In this document: one piece after another, positions 1 through 4,395 of the stretch | Numbering within the stretch: position 1 is the stretch's first letter | Layout: each line of letters starts with the position of its first letter | Source: Candidatus Pacearchaeota archaeon | GTDB taxonomy: Archaea > Nanobdellota > Nanobdellia > Pacearchaeales > GW2011-AR1 | Direction: 5' to 3' | NCBI GenBank assembly: GCA_002687255.1 | Contig: NYZR01000043.1 | Span: 1 to 6,799, forward strand | DNA: 6,799 nt | The notes under the pieces: model-generated | The model's database searches: none | Told to the model about the DNA's origin: nothing | The model's input: only the letters and a program-made list of their open reading frames with translations | Made by a program: the position numbers and the translations under genes

Positions 1-96
1 AAAAACAATACATATGAAAATGATACTGAAGAATTGAGTGCCCCCGATGAAACGGCCGAACCAGACAAACCATCCGTTCTACCTGATGAGTTCTAA
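1..96 (+). CDS. C-terminal fragment of an unidentified protein
   Basis: One frame is open from the first base of the window to a TAA at 94-96, giving about 31 residues. The fragment is rich in Asp, Glu, Pro and Thr, and ends in PSVLPDEF. Such a composition suggests a flexible acidic tail rather than a folded domain. The codon choice looks like ordinary coding sequence, and the stop is followed directly by AT-rich spacer, which fits the 3' end of a real gene. The start and the main body lie outside the window, so no function can be assigned. An open frame of this length could occur by chance, so the call is moderate. Confidence 0.5.
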   Translation, partial: KNNTYENDTEELSAPDETAEPDKPSVLPDEF

Positions 97-131
97 ACTC
101 GCTTCATAACCTCTTCTATTGATTACAGTAT

Positions 132-163
132 TTAAAACTTTCTCACTTGTTCGAAAGTTTTAA
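132..163. repeat. Perfect 11-bp inverted repeat (hairpin 1)
   Basis: TTAAAACTTTC (132-142) is followed by a 10-base loop and its exact complement GAAAGTTTTAA (153-163). It lies 36 bases past the stop of the upstream gene. It could stabilise that transcript's 3' end, act as a protein-binding dyad, or be part of a small RNA. No run of T follows on the plus strand, so an intrinsic-terminator role is weakly supported. Confidence 0.6.
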
Positions 164-191
164 GCTTGGAAATCTTCACAAAATTCCCTAA

Positions 192-221
192 GAGAACTTT
201 CGCTATTTTCGCAAAGTTCTC
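192..221. repeat. Perfect 9-bp inverted repeat (hairpin 2)
   Basis: GAGAACTTT (192-200) pairs exactly with AAAGTTCTC (213-221) around a 12-base loop. CCCT at 186-189 can also pair with AGGG at 233-236, enclosing the hairpin and hinting at a longer fold. The arms share the AACTTTC / AAAGTT core with hairpin 1, so the two may be related copies or two sites for one factor. Confidence 0.55.
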
Positions 222-308
222 CTAACTTCCCAAGGGTCACAAAAAGCAAAAACCTTAAACTCACAGCGAACACCTCGTTGCAAGTCCTAAGATTATGCAA
301 ATCACAAT

Positions 309-318
309 CTTTAAATAG
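309..318 (+). promoter_or_regulatory. TATA-like box of vapBC
   Basis: CTTTAAATAG is centred about 26 bases before the vapB ATG at 340, the usual archaeal TATA-to-start-site distance. The mRNA is therefore expected to begin at or next to the ATG, that is, to be leaderless. Between box and start lies a short direct repeat, GTCACT-TT-GTCACT (319-332), which is a possible operator for the VapB DNA-binding domain. The operator role is inference. Confidence 0.6.
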
Positions 319-339
319 TCACTTTGTCACTAAGTAACT

Positions 340-576
340 ATGGAGACCAAAACCATCAAACTCAACGAGAACAACTATCGCTGGCTCGCAGGAGTAGCGG
401 CGGAAATCCAAAAAAGAAAAGGTGCCCCCGTTTCCATGGACGAGGCTCTCTCCTCTATGAGAACAAAGAAATTCTCCGACCTCGCAGGCAGCTGGGACAT
501 GACCGGAAAGGAAGCAGAAAGAATGAAAGCCTCACTCAAAAAGGCGTGGAAAACATGGAAAACAACATCTGTCTAG
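340..576 (+). CDS. vapB: VapB-type antitoxin
   Basis: This 78-residue protein is the probable antitoxin that neutralises the VapC nuclease encoded next to it and represses the shared promoter. The N-terminus (residues 3-8, TKTIKL) reads as the short DNA-binding beta strand of a ribbon-helix-helix fold, followed by helices at about 10-27 and 33-41. The C-terminal part, with LAGSWDMT at 48-55 and a basic amphipathic helix to about residue 73, matches the toxin-binding tail typical of archaeal VapB proteins. The start is chosen because the ATG lies about 26 bases after a TATA-like box. The frame ends at a TAG that overlaps the vapC start by 22 bases, the usual antitoxin-first arrangement with coupled translation. 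The family is assigned from general features and gene order, since VapB sequences diverge strongly. Confidence 0.8.
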   Translation: METKTIKLNENNYRWLAGVAAEIQKRKGAPVSMDEALSSMRTKKFSDLAGSWDMTGKEAERMKASLKKAWKTWKTTSV

Positions 577-950
577 ACACAGACTTTCTTGTTGCATTTC
601 TCCGGAATGATCCAGAAGCCGTGCAATGGATAAAACAAAATGAAGAAAAATGCACGCTCGCAACAACAACAATCAATCTCTTCGAGCTTCATCATGGGGC
701 TGCAAAATCAAATAAAAAAGAGCAGAACAAAGAGAAAGTCAATCAATTAGGCCAACGCCTTATCCAACTAACACTCTCAGCCAAAAGTGCAGAAAAAGCA
801 GGAGAACTCCTAGCGCATCTAGAAAAAACAGGGCAGCCCATACACATCAAAGACATCCTCATCGGTTCGATAACCTTAGCAGAGGGCTTCGCCGTCAAGA
901 CCAACAACAAAAAACATTTTGAAAGAATAGACGGGCTAAATGTCCTCTAA
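555..950 (+). CDS. vapC: VapC-type PIN-domain ribonuclease toxin
   Basis: This 131-residue protein is a probable Mg2+-dependent endoribonuclease toxin; characterised family members cut tRNA or rRNA. PIN-domain acidic residues are visible: D8 (with D10) in ICLDTDFLVAFLR, E44 in NLFELHHGA, and D100 in IHIKDILIG. The C-terminal strand TNNKKHFERIDGL (116-128) matches the usual TxNxxHF ending. The set appears complete, so it should be active. The ATG at 555 is preferred because it puts the CLDTD motif at the very N-terminus, as in the family; the frame stays open upstream to 324, but that part reads vapB out of frame. It overlaps vapB by 22 bases and, at its 3' end, overlaps the convergent gene by 4 bases. 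The RNA target cannot be inferred from sequence. Confidence 0.88.
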   Translation: MENNICLDTDFLVAFLRNDPEAVQWIKQNEEKCTLATTTINLFELHHGAAKSNKKEQNKEKVNQLGQRLIQLTLSAKSAEKAGELLAHLEKTGQPIHIKDILIGSITLAEGFAVKTNNKKHFERIDGLNVL

Positions 951-1441
951 CCTCCAACATTTTTCCACTGAACCTCAGAATCAAAAGTCCCCTTCTCCAA
1001 CCCCACCTCAACCTTCCCTTCAGAAACAGGAACACAAAACAACCCACTCGGAGCAACATGCTCAACGTTATGCCGAGATAACTCCCCATCACACGCCCCG
1101 CCCTCAGGATACAAGAACACGTTCACCCCGTGACTGCCATACCGCTTCAGAAACTGATACTGCTCGCTAAACCCAGTCCTCGGTAATTCTTCCAAGGAAC
1201 CAAAACAAACCTGCTCAACTTCCCCAGGAACAACTCCAGTAAACACACGCTCAGTAATCTCAGCCTGCCACGCCTTATCAACCGCACTTTCCAAATCCCT
1301 ATAGAACAGCCCCATCTCACTACACTCGCCCAACCCCAAGAACACGGTGATCACATAAAACGCCACTCCGATCGCCGCCACAATCAGGATTATCGCCACG
1401 ATAAAATTAAACGACAACTGCATCTGCCCCCTTTTTGCCAT
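947..1441 (-). CDS. Pilin-like single-pass membrane protein with KRGQ-type N-terminus
   Basis: This 164-residue protein begins MAKRGQMQLSFNF, followed by a hydrophobic segment at about 11-36. A basic KRGQ stretch directly before a membrane helix resembles archaeal class III (type IV pilin-like) signal peptides, which a prepilin peptidase cuts between G and Q. The remainder (about 37-164) should lie outside the membrane. It has four cysteines (C40, C79, C117, C136) that could form two disulfides, and no domain I recognise. The ATG at 1441 is preferred over the TTG at 1450 because a TATA-like box lies about 26 bases upstream of it and the KRGQ motif is then N-terminal. It is the last gene of the minus-strand block and meets vapC tail to tail. 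Small proteins of this layout are common and mostly uncharacterised in DPANN archaea. Confidence 0.72.
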   Translation of the reverse strand: MAKRGQMQLSFNFIVAIILIVAAIGVAFYVITVFLGLGECSEMGLFYRDLESAVDKAWQAEITERVFTGVVPGEVEQVCFGSLEELPRTGFSEQYQFLKRYGSHGVNVFLYPEGGACDGELSRHNVEHVAPSGLFCVPVSEGKVEVGLEKGTFDSEVQWKNVGG

Positions 1442-1460
1442 AAGGAACAAAGAAAAACGA

Positions 1461-1474
1461 GATAGTTAAATCTT
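1461..1474 (-). promoter_or_regulatory. TATA-like box of the pilin-like gene
   Basis: On the minus strand the sequence reads AAGATTTAACTATC. It is centred about 26 bases before the ATG at 1441 and sits in the 37-base gap after the preceding gene's stop. It supports a separate leaderless start for the pilin-like gene. The match to a consensus box is only moderate. Confidence 0.42.
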
Positions 1475-1478
1475 GCGA

Positions 1479-1838
1479 TCACGCAGACAAGGGATTGATG
1501 TGCATCCAGCCGACACTTTCAGAGTAGTCTCCAGTCACAAGGATCTCGACAGGAGATCTGTCCGGAGTGGGTGAACCAAATCTTTCTTTTCGATCGACAG
1601 CCCTCGGAAGAATTTTTCTCTCAACAAAAAATCGGTAACCTTCATCTACCCTTTCAACACCAGAAACGTGCATCGTATGCGTTCCCCCCTGGAGAATCCC
1701 TGACAAGACCTCACCCTTCCCAACGGTTCGCACCATCCCATCCTCCCTCTGCTCAGCAACACCAAGTATTTCTCCTGCATTGATAAGGAAAACAGATCCT
1801 CCCTCAAGATAACGCAGATCTCCATCTTCATAACTCAT
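1479..1838 (-). CDS. Unrecognised small acidic protein, 119 residues
   Basis: I do not recognise this protein. It has no signal peptide or membrane segment, few long helical stretches, and an alternating pattern of Val/Ile/Phe with Gly and charged residues, so it is probably a beta-rich soluble protein. Visible landmarks are GGSVFLINAGEILGV (13-27), GGTHTMHVSG (51-60) and a basic patch VERKILPRAVDRKERF (72-87). The ATG at 1838 is preferred to the TTG at 1853 because a TATA-like box (1861-1870) lies about 28 bases before it, and only about 13 before the TTG. It lies between the Pop5 gene and the pilin-like gene, on the same strand but with its own promoter. Coding is supported by the open frame and the promoter spacing; the longer antisense frames here look like shadows. 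Confidence 0.7.
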   Translation of the reverse strand: MSYEDGDLRYLEGGSVFLINAGEILGVAEQREDGMVRTVGKGEVLSGILQGGTHTMHVSGVERVDEGYRFFVERKILPRAVDRKERFGSPTPDRSPVEILVTGDYSESVGWMHINPLSA

Positions 1839-1860
1839 ATCAAACCGAAACAACAGATCT

Positions 1861-1870
1861 ACTTAAAACT
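1861..1870 (-). promoter_or_regulatory. TATA-like box of the 119-residue gene
   Basis: Minus-strand AGTTTTAAGT lies about 28 bases upstream of the ATG at 1838, the spacing expected for a leaderless archaeal transcript. It follows immediately after the inverted repeats at 1881-1956, so those elements could also influence this promoter. Confidence 0.5.
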
Positions 1871-1880
1871 ATCTATCATG

Positions 1881-1930
1881 TCAAGGTGATTCAACAGAAT
1901 CTCTGCGAAGGCAGAGCTCCATCACCTTGA
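1881..1930 (-). repeat. Compound inverted repeat downstream of Pop5 (possible structured RNA)
   Basis: A perfect 10-bp outer stem joins TCAAGGTGAT (1881-1890) and ATCACCTTGA (1921-1930). It encloses a perfect 6-bp inner stem, CTCTGC (1901-1906) with GCAGAG (1911-1916), capped by four bases. The internal loop is asymmetric, 10 bases on one side and 4 on the other. It lies just past the Pop5 stop and would be transcribed with that gene. The nested pairing is far better than expected by chance in 50 bases. It may be a 3' processing or stability element, a small RNA, or a binding site for a regulator of the next promoter. Confidence 0.65.
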
Positions 1931-1935
1931 TCAGA

Positions 1936-1956
1936 CCAAGGTTCAACGAACCTTGG
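1936..1956 (-). repeat. Perfect 9-bp hairpin spanning the Pop5 stop codon
   Basis: CCAAGGTTC (1936-1944) pairs exactly with GAACCTTGG (1948-1956) around a three-base loop. The arms cover the last sense codons, and the stop codon (1943-1945) lies at the loop edge. No T-tract follows on the minus strand, so it is not an obvious intrinsic terminator. Its arms share the CAAGGT/ACCTTG core with the neighbouring compound repeat, allowing alternative pairings. Confidence 0.65.
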
Positions 1957-2227
1957 GACCCAATCCTTTCAAAGTGCCCGAAACTTTCACCACCTCACCA
2001 ACCCCACTCGCAGCCAAAGCCGCCCGCACCTTTACCAACGCCCCTCGCTCCACAGCCAAAACCACCTCAGAAGCCTTCAGCTTCCGAACAAACTGCGGAT
2101 CCGCTTCTGCAAAACCAAGCACCCCAACAAACTCCAAGATAGCCTCACGAATATTCTTCTCACTCACACCCTTGATCAATAAGTAACGGCGATGCACTTT
2201 CCCACTCGGTTTTTGTTTCAACTTCAT
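1943..2227 (-). CDS. rnp2: Ribonuclease P protein component 2 (Pop5/Rpp14 family)
   Basis: This 94-residue protein is the probable archaeal Pop5 subunit of RNase P. In the family it pairs with Rpp30 and stabilises the catalytic domain of the RNase P RNA, which removes 5' leaders from pre-tRNAs. Family landmarks are the N-terminal HRRYLLIKG (12-20), a helix around SEKNIREAILEFVGVLGF (22-39), the strand SEVVLAVERG (53-62), the helix LVKVRAALAAS (64-74), and the ending VVKVSGTLKGLGPK (79-92). It is short for the family, as expected in compact genomes. The ATG at 2227 overlaps the stop of the AlaRS-like gene (ATGA), which fixes the start and predicts coupled translation. A GA/G-rich stretch (2232-2237) about ten bases upstream may serve as a weak ribosome-binding site. 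Confidence 0.85.
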   Translation of the reverse strand: MKLKQKPSGKVHRRYLLIKGVSEKNIREAILEFVGVLGFAEADPQFVRKLKASEVVLAVERGALVKVRAALAASGVGEVVKVSGTLKGLGPKVR

Positions 2228-3378
2228 TTAAGTTTTCCCCTCTGCTCAAGATCATCGAGCGTCTGAACATAAGTCTCAATATCCTTATAAGTTCTCCCCT
2301 CACTTTTCTTCAACTCTGGATAATAATCTTGCAACTTTGAGTTCAACGCCAGAAGCTTCTTAACTGCAGAAACATCCACCCTGAGAAAAACAAGGCCCTC
2401 CCGAAGAGCTCTCAAGTATTTTCTAATTAACTCCTTCCGAGTCCGAGAGAGTTCACTATATCCTCCACAATCAGTAAACACTCGATGACAAACTCTCAGA
2501 GCCTCACACAAAACAAAAGCCCGATGCTTATCTTTCTTCTTAGCAAGCTGGAGAATCTTCTGACGAAGAGGATAAATGTGATCACACTCAACAATACTCC
2601 CATAACCATTCTTCGCCATTAACATACGTTCAATACCAACACCACTTACAGCAAGCAAGATATCGCCTTCAACAAAATCAACAATTTTTCCATTCTTGAA
2701 AACAGGTTTGAAAATAAGATATTCCAATGTCGCAACATCAATCAACTTCCCTTTAATCTTTACGAAGATTTCATTCCGGTAGCCCCAAGGAGTTGGCCGC
2801 TGTAAATGTAGGGAAAGAAAAGTCTCTCTATTCGTATAGTGATTATTATTATTATTAGGAAGCCCGACATCTTTCCAAATCTCAAGAGCTAACTTTTCAG
2901 CAGGGATCTTTTTCTTGAAATCATATTTCCCACCTGTGGTCTGCTTCACCCAGCCTCCCTTGAAAGAACTCACATAAATCTGGCTCGGTTTAAAGCCCAT
3001 CTTCTCCGTAAGAAAATTCCAAATCTGCTGAATACAAAATCGAAGAACATCCCCTTTTTTTTCAGAGGTAGGGAGAATTGCTTGCCCGTGAATGTCAGCG
3101 AGATCAAAAAGACCAAGGTGGGTCACATCTCCTTTATCAGTAGAAATCTGTTCAAAATCAACATTTCTAATACAGGGCTGTGTCTTAGAATAAATGAGGG
3201 GATTGGTGATATCAACGTAGCTGTCAAATTCATCCAACATCTCCGCCTCAGTAAAACTCAAATTAAACTTTCCGGGAAAACCTTCGTTCACCACAGAGTA
3301 ATTCTTCACCTTCCTTGTCCCAGGAAATCGAGGCAAGCCAGCAAGGATACTTCTCAACTCTTTGTTCTTCAGAACCAT
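2224..3378 (-). CDS. Alanyl-tRNA synthetase-like protein without editing and C-terminal domains
   Basis: This 384-residue protein resembles the N-terminal half of archaeal AlaRS, a class II synthetase. Residues 66-71 (TQPCIR) and THLGLFDL (86-93) align with the motif 2 region (archaeal AlaRS has QPCIR and RHLTxFEM). NFLTEKMGF (121-129) and IYVSSF (134-139) follow. LIDVATLEYLIF (212-223) matches the strand after the alanine-binding loop, and SGVGIER (245-251) is class II motif 3. ECDHIYPLRQKI (264-275) and DYYPEL (351-356) match the following tRNA-recognition helical region. The GP(C/A)xE loop of true AlaRS appears as WGYRNE (198-203), and the HxxxH/AxAH editing domain is absent, while full AlaRS is about 850-900 residues. 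It may be a paralogue with a new substrate, or the N-terminal half of a split AlaRS as reported in Nanoarchaeum. The ATG at 3378 is chosen from its TATA-like box; a TTG at 3393 is less likely. Confidence 0.72.
   Translation of the reverse strand: MVLKNKELRSILAGLPRFPGTRKVKNYSVVNEGFPGKFNLSFTEAEMLDEFDSYVDITNPLIYSKTQPCIRNVDFEQISTDKGDVTHLGLFDLADIHGQAILPTSEKKGDVLRFCIQQIWNFLTEKMGFKPSQIYVSSFKGGWVKQTTGGKYDFKKKIPAEKLALEIWKDVGLPNNNNNHYTNRETFLSLHLQRPTPWGYRNEIFVKIKGKLIDVATLEYLIFKPVFKNGKIVDFVEGDILLAVSGVGIERMLMAKNGYGSIVECDHIYPLRQKILQLAKKKDKHRAFVLCEALRVCHRVFTDCGGYSELSRTRKELIRKYLRALREGLVFLRVDVSAVKKLLALNSKLQDYYPELKKSEGRTYKDIETYVQTLDDLEQRGKLK
2842..2856. repeat. (ATT)5 microsatellite encoding five asparagines
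   Basis: Five perfect ATT units on the plus strand read as AAT codons 175-179 (Asn) of the AlaRS-like protein. All five codons are identical, so this is a slippage-prone triplet tract rather than mixed Asn codons. A change of one unit would keep the frame and alter only loop length. Confidence 0.9.
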
Positions 3379-3400
3379 AGAACCAACATACAAAAAGAAC

Positions 3401-3410
3401 TTATTAATCT
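3401..3410 (-). promoter_or_regulatory. TATA-like box of the AlaRS-like/Pop5 operon
   Basis: Minus-strand AGATTAATAA lies in the 41-base gap after the protease stop, centred about 27 bases before the ATG at 3378. It supports a leaderless transcript starting there and carrying both the AlaRS-like gene and Pop5. Read-through from the protease gene is also possible because the gap is short. Confidence 0.45.
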
Positions 3411-3419
3411 AACTCTTTT

Positions 3420-4313
3420 CTACAAAATAGTCCTATTCAACACCCCAAGCGCCAGATCATTCACAGCATCAACAACTTCATCACTCTCCAACGCAAATCC
3501 AAGACTCTCCGCATCCCCAATCTTAAAGTTATTAATACCTATCACATGTCCCTGCGTATCCAACAACGGCCCGCCCGAATTCCCCGGATTCAAACCAACG
3601 TCAGTCTGCACATATGCATCCAATCCATTCGCCCCTTCCCGATCGATAGCAGAAACAATCCCCTCCGTCACCGTAAACGACAAGCCCAAAGGATTCCCAA
3701 TAGCAATCACTTTCCGCCCGACAGCAACACCACCCGAAGAAGCAAACTCCAAAGGCTGATACGTATCACTAATCTTCAACAGCGCAACATCTCTCGTCAC
3801 ATCAGCTCCCAACAGCTCAGCATCATACAACTGCCGATCAAACGTCTGCACCCGAATCCTGCTCGCCTCAGCAATCACGTGCTCGTTCGTCACCACAAAC
3901 CCACCACTCGCCACAAAGAACCCACTCCCCAAAGAACGATCAGTCGCAATGCCCACAACACCTTTCACCGCATCCTCAACAACTCCAGAAAAATCGCCTG
4001 AAGCAGACTTCAACAATTTCAACTCCTGATTAAAATCTGCTTGCTGCTGTTGCACTGTCGAAGACACCTCATTCAACCGCTCAGTCTGCGCAATGCTCTC
4101 CTCCTCAACAAGCCCCTCAAGCTCCCCCTTTGTCTCTAGATTTAACTCCACCAACCGCTGCTCAACCAAATCAACCTCACTGGCCAAATACCAAAACCCA
4201 AGCCCTTGTGCCACAATCAAGACAATAACAAACAACCACAACGCATTCCGATGCTTCCGATGGCTGTGGAGACCCAACTCTTCAAGAACCCCTTTCTCAT
4301 GATGTCGTGCCAT
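3420..4313 (-). CDS. Membrane-anchored HtrA/DegP-like serine protease lacking a PDZ domain
   Basis: This 297-residue protein is a trypsin-fold serine protease of the HtrA (S1C) type, expected to cleave misfolded proteins outside the membrane. A basic N-terminus (HSHRKHR, 16-22) precedes one membrane helix at about 24-43, so the protease domain should face outward. Residues about 46-104 are Glu/Gln/Leu-rich and probably form a coiled coil, which may drive oligomerisation. The catalytic triad is complete: H145 in VTNEHVI, D175 in TRDVALLKI and S246 in NPGNSGGPL. The domain ends near residue 290 without the C-terminal PDZ domain found in DegP and DegS. The ATG at 4313 sits about 25 bases after a TATA-like box. 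It heads the minus-strand block and is divergent from the 126-residue gene. Without PDZ, substrate choice may rest with the coiled coil or partners (inference). Confidence 0.93.
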   Translation of the reverse strand: MARHHEKGVLEELGLHSHRKHRNALWLFVIVLIVAQGLGFWYLASEVDLVEQRLVELNLETKGELEGLVEEESIAQTERLNEVSSTVQQQQADFNQELKLLKSASGDFSGVVEDAVKGVVGIATDRSLGSGFFVASGGFVVTNEHVIAEASRIRVQTFDRQLYDAELLGADVTRDVALLKISDTYQPLEFASSGGVAVGRKVIAIGNPLGLSFTVTEGIVSAIDREGANGLDAYVQTDVGLNPGNSGGPLLDTQGHVIGINNFKIGDAESLGFALESDEVVDAVNDLALGVLNRTIL

Positions 4314-4333
4314 CCCACATCAAAACAAAATGG

Positions 4334-4343
4334 CTTTTTATAC
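4334..4343 (-). promoter_or_regulatory. TATA-like box of the HtrA-like gene
   Basis: Minus-strand GTATAAAAAG is a strong TATA-like sequence centred about 25 bases before the ATG at 4313, predicting a leaderless mRNA. It is back to back with the plus-strand box at 4363-4375, about 30 bases apart centre to centre, so the two divergent promoters may compete or be co-regulated. Confidence 0.65.
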
Positions 4344-4362
4344 ATAACGACTGGAGTAAACA

Positions 4363-4375
4363 AATATATAAAAAC
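4363..4375 (+). promoter_or_regulatory. TATA-like box of the 126-residue gene
   Basis: AAATATATAAAAA is a strong TATA-like sequence centred about 27 bases before the ATG at 4396. An A-rich stretch (GTAAACAAA) just upstream would suit a TFB-recognition element. A leaderless transcript is predicted. Confidence 0.65.
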
Positions 4376-4395
4376 GAGAAAAGCCAGAGGACAAC

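Larger units (their letters stand above)
97..339. other. Intergenic spacer with two related hairpins, no gene seen
   Basis: This 243-base AT-rich stretch lies between the truncated upstream gene and vapB. I found no convincing open frame on either strand. It contains two perfect inverted repeats (132-163 and 192-221), listed separately, and the vapB TATA-like box at 309-318. A second TATA-like sequence (TATTTAAAA, about 129-137) could serve a plus-strand transcript starting near 155-165. The same bases read on the minus strand (TTTTAAATAC) are also TATA-like, but nothing codes leftward. No T-tract that would make a clear archaeal terminator follows the stop at 96 on the plus strand. Confidence 0.5.

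Noticed and set aside
148..160. GTTCGAA resembling a tRNA T-loop
   Set aside because: No acceptor stem, anticodon arm or D-arm can be built around it; it is part of the loop and arm of hairpin 1.
324..554. Extended N-terminus for VapC beginning at 324
   Set aside because: The extra codons read vapB out of frame and lie before its own predicted transcription start. The PIN motif requires a start at 555.
1549..1563. GACAG-GAGAT-CTGTC small inverted repeat
   Set aside because: It is only 5 bp per arm and lies inside the 119-residue coding region, so it is within chance expectation.
1936..1956. Hairpin at the Pop5 stop as a classic intrinsic terminator
   Set aside because: No T-tract follows it on the minus strand, and part of it is coding.
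3082..3759. Long plus-strand open frame of 225 codons opposite the AlaRS-like and HtrA-like genes
   Set aside because: It spans the 3' end of one well-supported gene and the 5' end of another on the opposite strand, has Ser/Pro/Thr-rich composition with no motif, and lacks a promoter. It is an antisense shadow.
3546..4001. Plus-strand open frame of 151 codons within the HtrA-like gene
   Set aside because: It is opposite the conserved catalytic part of the protease; its Arg/Pro/His/Gln-rich composition is that of a reverse-strand artefact.
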